From contig JBKUYM010000003.1 in assembly GCA_046964515.1 (NCBI GenBank), forward strand, positions 1 through 64,000: a stretch of 64,000 nt of DNA, written 5' to 3'. Source of the stretch: UMGS1663 sp046964515. GTDB taxonomy: Bacteria > Bacillota > Clostridia > TANB77 > CAG-508. Positions 8,430-17,920 of the stretch are shown here, piece after piece. The notes under the pieces are model-generated. The model was not told the DNA's origin, did not search any database, and worked only from the letters and a program-made list of their open reading frames with translations. A program made the translations under genes and the position numbers. Positions within the stretch are counted from its first letter, which is position 1. Every line of letters starts with the position of its first letter.

Positions 8430-9347
8430 GTGGAAGTACCACAGATATATACATATTTACAAGAGAAAATCCCTGAATCTAATATACATATACAAGAGTC
8501 TATGCAAAAGCATACTTCTTTTAAGATAGGAGGACCTGCTGATATTTTTATAAAGGTATCTCAAGTAGAGCCTTTAAGAGAAATTGTACAATATGCAAAG
8601 GAAAACCAAATTCCAGTTACTGTTATGGGAAACGGAAGTAATCTTTTAGTGAAAGATAAAGGAATTAGAGGAATTACTATCCAAATGGATATGCAACAAA
8701 TAGAAATCCAAGAATTAACCGATAAAGTTTTAGTAACGGTAGGAAGTGGAGTTAAATTAGGAATGCTTGCAGCTATCTTACAAAAACGAGGGATTGGTGG
8801 ATTAGAATTTGCATCAGGTATTCCAGGAACAATTGGTGGTGCCATTCGTATGAATGCAGGGGCTTATGGTAAGGAATTTAGAGAGATTGTATTAGATGCT
8901 ACTTGTATGAAGGAAGATGGAAATAAAGTAACATTGTCAAATGGGGATATCGATTTTTCTTATCGTCATAGTCGTTTTGTACAAAGTCATGATATTATTT
9001 TAGAAGCTACGCTCATGTTGTACAAAGCAGATTCGGAAGAAATTAGAAACAAAATGACACAATACAATCTTATAAGAAAAGAAAAACAACCAATTGATAT
9101 GCCAAGTGCGGGAAGTACTTTTAAAAGAGGGACAAATTATATCTCTGCTCAATTAATTGATGAAGCTGGATTAAAGGGCTATCAAATTGGTGGTGCGATG
9201 GTGTCTACTAAACATGCAGGTTTTATTGTCAATGCTGGTGGTGCCACTGCTAAGGACATTTTAGAGTTAGTAGATTATGTCATTAAAACAATATATGAAA
9301 AGTTTGGTAAAGTTTTAGAATTAGAAGTAGAAGTGGTGGGAGAATAA
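8430..9347 (+). CDS. murB: UDP-N-acetylenolpyruvoylglucosamine reductase MurB
   Basis: MurB is the FAD- and NADPH-dependent reductase that makes UDP-MurNAc for peptidoglycan. The family motifs are present in order: HTSFKIGGPAD, GNGSNLLVKD, FASGIPGTIGGAIRMNAGAYG, YRHSRF, PSAGSTFKRG (catalytic Ser) and GGAMVSTKHAGFIVN. It is a type II (short) MurB of about 305 residues. GTG at 8430 is preferred because AGAGGTGA sits 6 nt before it. An in-frame GTG at 8421 overlaps that site. It precedes glmR/yvcK, a common Firmicutes pairing, but without rapZ between. Confidence 0.96.
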   Translation: MEVPQIYTYLQEKIPESNIHIQESMQKHTSFKIGGPADIFIKVSQVEPLREIVQYAKENQIPVTVMGNGSNLLVKDKGIRGITIQMDMQQIEIQELTDKVLVTVGSGVKLGMLAAILQKRGIGGLEFASGIPGTIGGAIRMNAGAYGKEFREIVLDATCMKEDGNKVTLSNGDIDFSYRHSRFVQSHDIILEATLMLYKADSEEIRNKMTQYNLIRKEKQPIDMPSAGSTFKRGTNYISAQLIDEAGLKGYQIGGAMVSTKHAGFIVNAGGATAKDILELVDYVIKTIYEKFGKVLELEVEVVGE

Positions 9348-9356
9348 AAAGAAGAG

Positions 9357-9404
9357 TGTCCCCAATGGACATTTTTGTCCATCAATCAACGTCCCCAAAG
9401 GACA
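9357..9404. repeat. dispersed palindromic repeat, copy 1
   Basis: This 48-bp element (TGTCCCCAATGGACA, then T-rich loop, then TGTCCATCAATCAACGTCCC and a variant CAAAGGACA end) recurs at 20693 and 63517. It lies between murB and glmR, ending 14 nt before the latter. The inverted words TGGACA/TGTCCA can form a hairpin. Confidence 0.85.
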
Positions 9405-9417
9405 AAAAGAGGAGGAA

Positions 9418-11010
9418 ATGATGAAAGGCTTTTTAAAATGGTTTCGCAAAGAGGCGAAAATGAAGCGTTGGATTTTATTAATTTTAATAGGAATTATTTT
9501 AGCGTGTTATGGAATGAGTAAATTGTTAACTGGTGAAAATTTAGTTTTTGTGGATTTGGCTAAAATTATAGCTAGCTTTGTAGTTGGCTTTACTTTTGTA
9601 GTTATTGGAATTGTATTCATTCAAAAAAGAACATTAGAATTATTAGTTCAAGAAACAGATACTAGAGATGAAGCAAAAGATGGAAAGGTAAAGTCTCTAA
9701 TTTTTAATAAAAAAGTATATGATGAAGGTCCTAATATTGTAGTTATTGGTGGCGGTTCTGGATTGGATTCTGTTTTAAAAGGACTTAAAAATTATACGAA
9801 TAATATAACGGCTATTGTTACGGTATCGGATTATGGAGAACAAGCTTCTGATTCTAGAAGACAATTAGAATTATTGCCATTAGAGGATATTAAAAATAGT
9901 TTAATTGCTTTATCTTCTAATGAAACGGTTATGAGTGGAATTTTAAATTACAAATTTACACAAGGTAGATTAAAAGACCTATGCTTTGGAGATATTTATT
10001 TGTTAGGGATGAAGGATTTATATGGTGATTTTTCAGCTTCTATTGAAGAAGCAAAAGATGTTTTAAATATAACCGGTAAAGTATTACCTGTAACACTAGA
10101 GGCAATTGATATTTGTGCAGAGCTAGATGATGGAACGATTGTAGAAAATAAGAAGAAAATACCAGAAGTGGTTGCTAGTAAAATTAGTAAAATTAATAGG
10201 ATTTTTATTAATCCTTCTAATTGTATGCCCGCACCAGGTGTTATTGAAGCTATTCAAAATGCAGATGCTATCATTATAGGACCGGGTAGTTTATATACAA
10301 ATGTCATTCCTAACTTATTAGTAAAAGGGGTTGCTAAAGCAATTAAGGAAAATAAAGGTTTTAAAATTTATATTAGTAATATTATGACAGAACCAGGTCA
10401 GACAGATAATTATACACTAGCTGATCATATTAAAGCAATTCATGAACATGCAGGAAAAGGAATTATGGATTATTGTATCTATGATACAGGAGAAATTGTG
10501 CCAGAGTTTGTTAGAAGATATAATAAAGAAGGTAAAGATTTAGTAGAACAAGACACCGCTAGAGCAAAAGAGGAAGGTGTAAAATTAATACAAAGAAATT
10601 TATCCTATATTGATGGAGAATATATTCGTCATAATCCTGATGCCATTGCCTCTTCTATTATTGAATTAATTTGTGAAGATATGAAATTTAGAGATATGCA
10701 AAATGATGCACAATATTTATTATTAAATTCAAGATTAAAAGAAACTAAGAAAAAATTAAAAACACAAACCGTACTACAAGATCATAAGAAAACAAAGAAA
10801 ACTAGTAAAAAGCCAATAGATAAAAAGACAAGTAAGTTTGCAGAGAAATATCAAGATAGAATTCTTTCTATTAAAGAGAGTGATGAGAAAGCCATTAAAA
10901 GAAAACAAGCAAAGTTAAATGAAAAAAGTAAAAAAGAGAATACTAAAAAGAATACGAATAAGAAGAAAAATAGCAAAGAGGCTATAGAAGATAAAGTTAC
11001 AAAAGCATAA
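9418..11010 (+). CDS. glmR: GlmR/YvcK-like protein with N-terminal membrane anchor and Lys-rich tail
   Basis: The YvcK/GlmR family (CofD-like fold) binds UDP-GlcNAc and steers carbon toward cell-wall precursors. The core spans about residues 100-430: NIVVIGGGSGLDSVLKGLK, TVSDYGEQASDSR, GPGSLYTNVIPNL and SNIMTEPGQTDNYTLADH. Unlike the usual ~320-residue cytosolic form, this protein has 530 residues. Two hydrophobic helices lie at about 16-36 and 42-68, and the last ~90 residues are dominated by Lys, Asn and Thr. An adjacent ATG at 9421 may be the actual start, since GGAGG lies very close. It probably shares a transcript with murB. Confidence 0.9.
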   Translation: MMKGFLKWFRKEAKMKRWILLILIGIILACYGMSKLLTGENLVFVDLAKIIASFVVGFTFVVIGIVFIQKRTLELLVQETDTRDEAKDGKVKSLIFNKKVYDEGPNIVVIGGGSGLDSVLKGLKNYTNNITAIVTVSDYGEQASDSRRQLELLPLEDIKNSLIALSSNETVMSGILNYKFTQGRLKDLCFGDIYLLGMKDLYGDFSASIEEAKDVLNITGKVLPVTLEAIDICAELDDGTIVENKKKIPEVVASKISKINRIFINPSNCMPAPGVIEAIQNADAIIIGPGSLYTNVIPNLLVKGVAKAIKENKGFKIYISNIMTEPGQTDNYTLADHIKAIHEHAGKGIMDYCIYDTGEIVPEFVRRYNKEGKDLVEQDTARAKEEGVKLIQRNLSYIDGEYIRHNPDAIASSIIELICEDMKFRDMQNDAQYLLLNSRLKETKKKLKTQTVLQDHKKTKKTSKKPIDKKTSKFAEKYQDRILSIKESDEKAIKRKQAKLNEKSKKENTKKNTNKKKNSKEAIEDKVTKA

Positions 11011-11028
11011 ACCAAATAGGAGGAACCA

Positions 11029-13062
11029 ATGAAATATAGTAAAATTAGTTTAGAAGAAGGGATAAAAAAGGAATGGTTAATTACCAATGGGATTGGTGGA
11101 TTTGCAAGTAGTACAATAATAGGTGCCAATACAAGAAGGTACCATGGACTTTTAGTTGCACCACTTACCCCGCCTGCAAGGAGACAATTAATTGTTTCTA
11201 AAGTGGATGAAAGCTTAGAATTAGATGGTAAAAAATATGATTTATATACCAATATGTGTAAAAATTATATTGCAAAAGGATACCAATATTTAAGTAGTTT
11301 TGAAAAAGAATATATTCCTATTTTTACATATCAAGTAGAAGATGTTATTATAAAAAAATATATTTGTATGGAATATGGAAAAAACACAGTAACGATATTA
11401 TATCAAATTCAAAACAAAGAACACACAGGAAAATTGGTATTGACACCTTTATTAAATTTTAGGGATTTCCATGCAGATTCTTTTAGACATGATTTTACAA
11501 TAGAACAAGAAGAGAAAAATAGAAAATTAAAGGTGATTTTAGACCATAATTCTCAAAATCCAATCTATCTATACGTATCAGAAGGTAGGTATATAGAACA
11601 TGTAGCAGATAGTTTTCAGAATATGTTTTATATAGAAGAGGAGAAAAGAGGATTTAATCCAGAAGAAAATCAAGCAATTCCAGGAAGATATGAAATCTTG
11701 CTAGAACCTAATACAGTGCAAGAAATTACGTTTGTAGCTTCTTTAGAAGAAAATATAGAAGAAGTAAAGGCAAAGCAAGTGATTAATAAAGAAATTGCAC
11801 GTATTAGTACTTTAGTATATGATTCTGCTTTAACAAGAACAGGAAAAAAGGAAATAGAAGATAGTGTAAAAAAAGCATGGATAAAAGATTATGTAATTGC
11901 TACAGATAATTTTGTTGTATATCGACCAAGCTTTGGATTACATACGATAATAGCAGGATATCCATGGTTTTTGGATTGGGGAAGAGATACTTTAATTGCT
12001 TTTGAAGGATTATTACTGAAAACAAAAAGATATGCAATTGCCAAAGAAGTATTACTAACTTGTATCCGTGATGTGAAGTTTGGATTGGTGCCAAATGGCT
12101 ATTCTGGATATGATAATAGACCATTATATAATAGTGTAGACAGTTCTTTATTATTATTTGAACAAGTCAAAAAATATATAGAATATACAGGGGATAATGA
12201 TTTTATAGAGAAACAGGTATATGCTGTTTTAAAAAAGATTATACAAGCCTATCAAATGGGAATCGATATTGATAATAATAACATCTATTTAGATGAGGAT
12301 GATTTACTAGTATCTGGTACAGAGACAACCCAAAATACGTGGATGGATGTTAAAATTGGAGAATATGCGGTTACACCTAGAAATGGAAAAGTGGTGGAAA
12401 TTAATAGCCTATGGTATAATGCTTTAAAGATTATGGAAGAGTTGGCTCAAAGATATGAGACAAAAGAGAGTGGCACAGTTTATCAAAAGATGGCTTGTGC
12501 ATGTCAAAAATCGTTTGTACAAAAATTTTATAATAAAAAAAGAAAATGTTTGTATGATGTATTAGGGGATAGCAAAATAAGACCAAATCAACTATTTGCC
12601 CTTTCTTTAAGTTATCCTGTGTTAGACCCAGCTTGTCAAGAAGCTAGCCAGATGTTAGAGACTGTGACGAAGAAACTCCTAAATCATTATGGATTAAAAA
12701 CCTTGGCAAGAGGAGAAGAAAACTATATAGATGTATATGAAGGAGATAGCTTTAGAAGAGATATGAGTTATCACCAAGGGCCTACTTGGCCATGGTTACT
12801 AGGCCTTTATTATAATGCTATCAAACAGGTAAAGGAAGCACAAAAAGATAAAGAAGAAAAGAAGAAATGGAAGATGCAATATGAAAATTTTGTACAAGAT
12901 GTTAAAAAGACCTATTTAAAAGAATTTTTAGAAGGTAAAACAGTGGGTGGTATTAGTGAACTATATGATTCTAAGAAGCCATATGAAGCAAAAGGTGCTT
13001 TTCAACAAGCGTGGAGTGTAGCAGAAGTGTTTCGTATTATTTTGGAAAATGAGGTATCATAA
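11029..13062 (+). CDS. glycogen debranching enzyme (amylo-alpha-1,6-glucosidase)
   Basis: A 677-residue cytosolic enzyme with the bacterial/archaeal two-domain layout. The N-terminal beta domain begins KEWLITNGIGGFASSTIIG (residues 14-32) and contains NTRRYHGLLVA. The C-terminal (alpha/alpha)6 domain has the typical PWFLDWGRDTLIAFEGL, GYDNRPLYNSVDSSL, TWMDVKIGEYAVTPR and QGPTWPWLLGLY. It releases glucose from alpha-1,6 branch points. It starts 18 nt after glmR with AGGAGG. No other glycogen gene is in the window. Its place beside glmR fits a carbon-storage and wall-precursor context, which is an inference. Confidence 0.9.
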   Translation: MKYSKISLEEGIKKEWLITNGIGGFASSTIIGANTRRYHGLLVAPLTPPARRQLIVSKVDESLELDGKKYDLYTNMCKNYIAKGYQYLSSFEKEYIPIFTYQVEDVIIKKYICMEYGKNTVTILYQIQNKEHTGKLVLTPLLNFRDFHADSFRHDFTIEQEEKNRKLKVILDHNSQNPIYLYVSEGRYIEHVADSFQNMFYIEEEKRGFNPEENQAIPGRYEILLEPNTVQEITFVASLEENIEEVKAKQVINKEIARISTLVYDSALTRTGKKEIEDSVKKAWIKDYVIATDNFVVYRPSFGLHTIIAGYPWFLDWGRDTLIAFEGLLLKTKRYAIAKEVLLTCIRDVKFGLVPNGYSGYDNRPLYNSVDSSLLLFEQVKKYIEYTGDNDFIEKQVYAVLKKIIQAYQMGIDIDNNNIYLDEDDLLVSGTETTQNTWMDVKIGEYAVTPRNGKVVEINSLWYNALKIMEELAQRYETKESGTVYQKMACACQKSFVQKFYNKKRKCLYDVLGDSKIRPNQLFALSLSYPVLDPACQEASQMLETVTKKLLNHYGLKTLARGEENYIDVYEGDSFRRDMSYHQGPTWPWLLGLYYNAIKQVKEAQKDKEEKKKWKMQYENFVQDVKKTYLKEFLEGKTVGGISELYDSKKPYEAKGAFQQAWSVAEVFRIILENEVS

Positions 13063-13085
13063 AAGGAAGGAGATAAAGAAAAGAT

Positions 13086-14105
13086 ATGACGATTGAGAAC
13101 TTAGAAAAGGAATTAAAACAAGGAATTTTACATAGTGTATATCTTTTCTATGGAGAAGAAACTTTTCTTTTGGAAACGTGCTTAAAAAAATTGAGAAGTC
13201 TTTTTGGAAATTTAACTTTAGGGATTAATGATATTCGTATAGAGGATGGAAATGTAGATGCTTTAATTTCTAATATAGAAACACCTGCTTTTGGATATGA
13301 GAAAAAATTAATTGTGGCAAGAAATACAGGACTGTTTAAAAAAGAAGGTAAACGAAAAAATGTAACTGGCAATGAAATGATGGAAAAACTAGCAAATTAT
13401 ATAGCAGAAAATGGAAAGACGATACAAGATAGTGTAGTTTTAGTATTGGTAGAAGAAGCGGTAGAAAAAAACAAATTATGGGAAGTATTGGAAAAACAAG
13501 CTATTATCTGTCATTTTGAAGCATTAAAGCCGATGCAGATTATTGGTAGACTAAAAGCAATTTGTAAGGCATATGGGGTACAAGTAGAAGAGAATGTTCT
13601 TTCTTATTTGATAGAATCTTGTGGAACCAATATGCAAGATTTAATGAATGAACTTAGAAAATTGATTGAATATGTGGGAAGCGGAGGAATGATTACAAAG
13701 CAAGAAATAGATAAGCTATGTATTAAGCAATTGGATAGTGTAATATTTGATTTGACAGATAATTTAGGTAAAAAAAATGTAAGACAAGCATTAGAAGTAC
13801 TCCACAATTTATTATATGCTAAAGAGCCAATTCAAAAGATATTAATTACTTTATATCATCATTTTAAAAAAATATATATTGTAAAAATGGCTATTAGAGA
13901 AAACCGAAATATAGCAGAATGCTTGAATTTAAAACCAAATCAAGCTTTTTTAACAGGGAAATATAAAATGCAAGCTAATTTTTTTGAAGAAAAAGAATTA
14001 AAAGGTATATTACAAGCTTTAATTGATTTAGATAGCCATTCAAAGATTGGATTAATAGATGTTACTATTGGTTTGGAGGCAATTTTATGTAGATACTGTT
14101 CGTAA
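13086..14105 (+). CDS. holA: DNA polymerase III delta subunit
   Basis: HolA opens the sliding clamp in the clamp-loader complex. The 339-residue protein starts with the family pattern HSVYLFYGEETFLLE (residues 16-30) and has the AAA+-like fold with the middle IGRLKAICKAYGVQVEE and LIESCGTNMQDLMNELRKL. Length and motifs fit HolA/YqeN. It begins 23 nt after the debranching gene with GGAGATAAAG, so it probably closes the murB-glmR operon. Confidence 0.92.
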   Translation: MTIENLEKELKQGILHSVYLFYGEETFLLETCLKKLRSLFGNLTLGINDIRIEDGNVDALISNIETPAFGYEKKLIVARNTGLFKKEGKRKNVTGNEMMEKLANYIAENGKTIQDSVVLVLVEEAVEKNKLWEVLEKQAIICHFEALKPMQIIGRLKAICKAYGVQVEENVLSYLIESCGTNMQDLMNELRKLIEYVGSGGMITKQEIDKLCIKQLDSVIFDLTDNLGKKNVRQALEVLHNLLYAKEPIQKILITLYHHFKKIYIVKMAIRENRNIAECLNLKPNQAFLTGKYKMQANFFEEKELKGILQALIDLDSHSKIGLIDVTIGLEAILCRYCS

Positions 14106-14113
14106 GAAGAAAA

Positions 14114-14150
14114 ATAAAAGAATTACTTTAACAAAGGTAATTCTTTTTAC
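14114..14150 (+). terminator. intrinsic terminator after holA
   Basis: AAAGAATTACTTT-AACA-AAGGTAATTCTTTTT: one bulge or mismatch, and a T5 tail. Confidence 0.85.
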
Positions 14151-14205
14151 TTTTAAGGAACGGTATTAAGAGAAAAATGCATATGATAGTATGAGGTGAT
14201 GAAAA

Positions 14206-14718
14206 TTGGAAAATATAGCTTTAGAAGAAAAAGTGAATCAATATAAATCAATTCCATATCCAGATATTTCTAATTTACGACCCAATAATGCCTATGCAAC
14301 ACTTCTTTATGATGATTTTGCAGGAAATTTAGGAGAGGTAACGGCAGTATTACAATATGTTTATGAACATATACAATATGCTACCTATCCACAAATAAGT
14401 AAGATTATGCTATCAATAGCTATTCAAGAGATGAAGCATTTAGATTTAGTCGGTGGTTTAATTAAGAAATTAGGTCGACAGCCTGCTTTTATAAGTTCCC
14501 TAGGAGAGATTTGGACGGCAAAGGATATTGGTTATAAAACAGGGAATTTACGAGAGACGATGGTATACAATATACAATTAGAAAAAGCAGCAATCGCTGG
14601 TTATAAGAAAGCAATTGCTTATACAAGAAATAGAGAAATACAAAAATTGTTTGATAGGATTATTTTAGATGAAGAAAATCATATTTCTATTTTTCAAACA
14701 ATTATACAAGAAACTTGA
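14206..14718 (+). CDS. ferritin-like di-iron protein
   Basis: A 170-residue four-helix protein. Candidate metal ligands are Glu in NLGEVTAV (about residue 46), IQEMKHLD (ExxH, about 89-92), QLEKAAI and DEENHISIF (ExxH, about 157-160). This is the ferritin/rubrerythrin-like pattern, without a rubredoxin domain. Such proteins act in peroxide or iron handling, and Clostridia also use relatives in the spore coat. The TTG start at 14206 is placed by GAGGTGA 6 nt upstream. It is monocistronic. Confidence 0.8.
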   Translation: MENIALEEKVNQYKSIPYPDISNLRPNNAYATLLYDDFAGNLGEVTAVLQYVYEHIQYATYPQISKIMLSIAIQEMKHLDLVGGLIKKLGRQPAFISSLGEIWTAKDIGYKTGNLRETMVYNIQLEKAAIAGYKKAIAYTRNREIQKLFDRIILDEENHISIFQTIIQET

Positions 14719-14724
14719 AAAAGC

Positions 14725-14756
14725 AGAAGACCTGAAGAATGGGAGGTCTTCTTTTT
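14725..14756 (+). terminator. intrinsic terminator
   Basis: AGAAGACCT-GAAGAATGGG-AGGTCTTCTTTTT, 7 nt after the ferritin-like gene. Confidence 0.9.
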
Positions 14757-14816
14757 GTATATTTTACAAAAATTGCGTTAATAATAAGGAAAAAAGAAAA
14801 GGAGTATGTGTAAAAT

Positions 14817-15752
14817 ATGGATAATTATAGAACCGATTTGGCAGATGAAAGAAGAGATTTATATAGAAAAGCAAACCATGTAGCAAAAGAAATTGAAGGG
14901 GTAGAAACGACCGAAGAACAAGTAGATGATAAGGTAAAAGTAACAAGAGTTAAAATAACGAATGAACAAGGGGAACAAGCGATTGGAAAAGTAAAGGGAA
15001 ATTATATTACCATAGATATTAAAAAAATGAATACCATTTCAGAAGAAGATATTGAATTAGCAGCAGAAACATTAGCCAAAGAAATGAAGCATTTGATAGA
15101 AGAAAACATACAACCTAAAGAAGATATATTAATTGTTGGTTTAGGAAATTCAGATGTAACGCCAGATGCCTTAGGACCAAAGGTAATTAAAGATATAGAT
15201 ATTACAAGGCATATTATTCAATATCTACCACAATATATTGATGAGAATGCTAGACCGGTTAGTGCTATTGCACCAGGTGTATTGGGAACTACAGGAATTG
15301 AGACAGTTGAAATTATAAAAGGGGTAGTAGAAAATGTAAAACCAAAATTGTTAATTGTGATTGATGCTTTAGCTTCTAGAAGTATTGAAAGAATTAGTAG
15401 TACGGTACAACTATCAGATACAGGCATTGTGCCTGGGGGTGGTGTTGGTAATACAAGAAAAGAAATTACAAAAAATACGTTGGGAATACCGGTTATTGCG
15501 GTAGGAATACCAACGGTTGTAGAAACAGCAGTGGTTGTTAATGATGCCTTAGACCTTCTTATAGAAAAACTACAAGAGGAGGCTAGATCTAATGATTTCT
15601 TGAATCAATTAAAGGAAGAAGATAACTATCAAGATATTAAAGAAGCACTTCTTCCTAAAGATTATAATTTGATTGTGACACCAAAAGAAATTGATCAATT
15701 AATTATGAATATGTCTTCTGTTGTAGCAAGAGGCATTAATAAAAGTTTGTAA
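14817..15752 (+). CDS. gpr: spore germination protease GPR
   Basis: GPR degrades the small acid-soluble proteins of the spore core at germination. It is made as a zymogen and autoprocessed. The 311-residue protein has the family blocks RTDLADERRDLY (residues 4-15), ILIVGLGNSDVTPDALGPKV (about 104-123), AIAPGVLGTTGIETVEI, LIVIDALASRS and GGGVGNTRKEI. Together these make it the best evidence in the window for endospore formation. ATG 14817 follows AAGGAG. It converges with the traX-like gene, only 2 nt apart. Confidence 0.95.
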   Translation: MDNYRTDLADERRDLYRKANHVAKEIEGVETTEEQVDDKVKVTRVKITNEQGEQAIGKVKGNYITIDIKKMNTISEEDIELAAETLAKEMKHLIEENIQPKEDILIVGLGNSDVTPDALGPKVIKDIDITRHIIQYLPQYIDENARPVSAIAPGVLGTTGIETVEIIKGVVENVKPKLLIVIDALASRSIERISSTVQLSDTGIVPGGGVGNTRKEITKNTLGIPVIAVGIPTVVETAVVVNDALDLLIEKLQEEARSNDFLNQLKEEDNYQDIKEALLPKDYNLIVTPKEIDQLIMNMSSVVARGINKSL

Positions 15753-15754
15753 AG

Positions 15755-16444
15755 TTACAGCAAGCTATGTAAAAGATATAAGGCTATAAGATGTGTTGGA
15801 TAAAAAATATAAAATAGGTATTTAGTCTTAGGTCCTTCTTTATGGTTGTAAGAAAGAATAAAGATAAGGGAAAAGCAAGTAAATAGACTACAACCTAGAT
15901 AATGTGTTATGAATTGTGGCATGGCTATCATCTCTGGTAAATATTTGCAAAAAGCTAATATAAAAGTACTTAAAGCTAAATAAACTTTCTTGTTTTGAAA
16001 AATATAGAAGCAGAAAATTAATAAAATACCAAAAGCACCATAATCTACTTTTATAAAAGAACCTAAAATGGATATAAGAATAACACATAGCCAGCCTCTT
16101 ATTTTATGTTGGCAAGCATCATAAATAAACATAGCCAATATTCCTAATAGAAACGTAAAGAAAATGTTAAGGGTAAAAAGATTATCTCCTGTTTGAAAGG
16201 TAGATAAGAATACCATAAAAGGAATTTGGGAAATACAAGCAAAAATAAATAATTTAAGCATATATTTTTTTAAGTTTTGGGTATGCTGATAACCTTGTGT
16301 AATTTGGAAGGCAAATAGAGGAAAAGAAATTCTTCCTATATAATTAAGGAAAGAAAAATGTCCTACTAAACTGTCTCCGATATGATCACATACCATGGTG
16401 AACATACCCATTATTTTTAATAGAAAACTAGTCATATTTTTCAC
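15755..16444 (-). CDS. TraX-family membrane protein
   Basis: A 229-residue polytopic protein of about eight hydrophobic helices. It has the TraX hallmarks: MVCDHIGDSL near residues 17-26, RISFPLFAFQITQGY near 38-52, and the closing FYIFYPTHLIALYL. TraX acetylates F pilin in conjugative plasmids, but chromosomal Firmicutes members are common and their substrate is unknown. No conjugation gene is nearby. An acyltransferase role is therefore inferred from family only. Confidence 0.85.
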   Translation of the reverse strand: MKNMTSFLLKIMGMFTMVCDHIGDSLVGHFSFLNYIGRISFPLFAFQITQGYQHTQNLKKYMLKLFIFACISQIPFMVFLSTFQTGDNLFTLNIFFTFLLGILAMFIYDACQHKIRGWLCVILISILGSFIKVDYGAFGILLIFCFYIFQNKKVYLALSTFILAFCKYLPEMIAMPQFITHYLGCSLFTCFSLIFILSYNHKEGPKTKYLFYIFYPTHLIALYLLHSLL

Positions 16445-16523
16445 CTATGTGTATTATCTATAAAAGTTATAAAAATTGCAAGTGGTAAGTGCGTTTTTCC
16501 TTGTAAAAAATGAAAAAAAGCTA

Positions 16524-16552
16524 TTGCATAAACTTTTTACTTGGTATAAAAT
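16524..16552 (+). promoter_or_regulatory. pgi promoter
   Basis: TTGCAT (16524-16529) - 17 bp - TAAAAT (16547-16552), 36 nt before the pgi start. Confidence 0.65.
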
Positions 16553-16588
16553 ATTTTGTAGTAAAGCAAACAAATGAGGAGGAACAAA

Positions 16589-17905
16589 ATGGCCAATATT
16601 AAAGTAGACTTTAAATATAGTGGAATAGACATGAAAAATATGATGACATATGCAGATGAAGTAGCAAATATTCATAAGCAATTACATGAACAAAAAGAGA
16701 AAAAAGGCACTTTTCTAGGTTGGTTAGATTTACCAAGTAGAGTCGACCAAAAGGAATTAGAAAAAATAAAAAAATGTGCAACGAAGATTAGGAAAGATTC
16801 TGAAGTTTTAGTAGTGATTGGTATAGGTGGTTCTTATCTAGGAGCAAGAGCAGTGATAGAGAGCTTGACACATACTTTTTATAATTTATTACCTGCTGAG
16901 CAAAGAAATTCTCCACAAATTTTATATGTAGGTAATAATATTAGTGGAACTTATTTAAATGATTTGATAGAGTTAATTGGAGATAGAGATTTATCCATTA
17001 ATGTGATTTCTAAATCTGGTACAACTACAGAACCAGCCATTGCCTTTCGTTTTTTTAGGGAACTTTTAGAGAATAAGTATGGTTTAAAAGAAGCAAGAAA
17101 AAGAATTTATGTAACAACTGATAAATCAAAAGGGGCATTAAAAACGTTAGCAAAGACAGAAAGATATGAAACTTTTATAATTCCAGATAACATAGGTGGT
17201 AGATATTCTGTTTTAACGCCAGTAGGATTGTTACCGATTGCAACTGCTGGTATTTCTATTGATGAATTGCTAGAAGGAGCAAGATTTGCACAAGAAAGAT
17301 ATAGTGACCAGAATTTAAAATATAATGATTGTTATCAATATGCGGTTGCTAGAAATATTTTATATAAGAAAGATAAAAATATCGAGTTATTAGTGACTTA
17401 TGAACCTAAGATGCATTATATGATTGAGTGGTGGAAGCAATTATTTGGTGAGAGTGAGGGCAAGGATTTAAAGGGAATTTATCCTTCAGGTGCAGAGTTT
17501 ACAACAGATTTACATTCACTTGGTCAATATATACAAGAAGGAAGAAGGAATTTATTAGAGACGGTTCTTAGTATAGAAAAGACAGAAAATAGTCAAATGA
17601 AAATTCATTTAGATGAGGATGATTTAGACGGTTTAAATTACATTGCTGGTAAGAGTTTAGATTTTGTAAATAAAAAAGCTATGCAGGGAACCATAGAGGC
17701 ACATACACAAGGAGATGTTCCTAATATAGTTATTCACATGGAAAGACTAAATGCACAGAACTTAGGAGAATTAATCTATTTCTTTGAATTGGCATGTGCT
17801 ATGTCTGGTAATTTATTAGGTGTAAATCCTTTTAATCAACCAGGAGTAGAAAAATATAAAACCAATATGTTTACTTTATTGAAAAAGCCAGGATATGAAA
17901 AATAA
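16589..17905 (+). CDS. pgi: glucose-6-phosphate isomerase
   Basis: It interconverts glucose-6-phosphate and fructose-6-phosphate in glycolysis. The 438-residue protein has VVIGIGGSYLGARA (sugar-phosphate site, about residues 72-85), VISKSGTTTEPAIAFR, GGRYSVLTPVGLLP, GEGKDLKG-type loop (here GESEGKDLKGIYPSGAEFTTD) and a closing GVNPFNQPGVEKYK. The start is ATG 16589 with GAGGAGG just upstream. An in-frame ATG at 16574 lies inside that ribosome site. The O-acetyltransferase remnant follows 15 nt later. Confidence 0.96.
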   Translation: MANIKVDFKYSGIDMKNMMTYADEVANIHKQLHEQKEKKGTFLGWLDLPSRVDQKELEKIKKCATKIRKDSEVLVVIGIGGSYLGARAVIESLTHTFYNLLPAEQRNSPQILYVGNNISGTYLNDLIELIGDRDLSINVISKSGTTTEPAIAFRFFRELLENKYGLKEARKRIYVTTDKSKGALKTLAKTERYETFIIPDNIGGRYSVLTPVGLLPIATAGISIDELLEGARFAQERYSDQNLKYNDCYQYAVARNILYKKDKNIELLVTYEPKMHYMIEWWKQLFGESEGKDLKGIYPSGAEFTTDLHSLGQYIQEGRRNLLETVLSIEKTENSQMKIHLDEDDLDGLNYIAGKSLDFVNKKAMQGTIEAHTQGDVPNIVIHMERLNAQNLGELIYFFELACAMSGNLLGVNPFNQPGVEKYKTNMFTLLKKPGYEK

Positions 17906-17920
17906 AAAAGGAAATGCTAT

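Noticed and set aside
15755..16444. Conjugative transfer region indicated by TraX
   Set aside because: TraX-like acyltransferases are common chromosomal genes in Firmicutes, and no relaxase, coupling protein or transfer gene is nearby.
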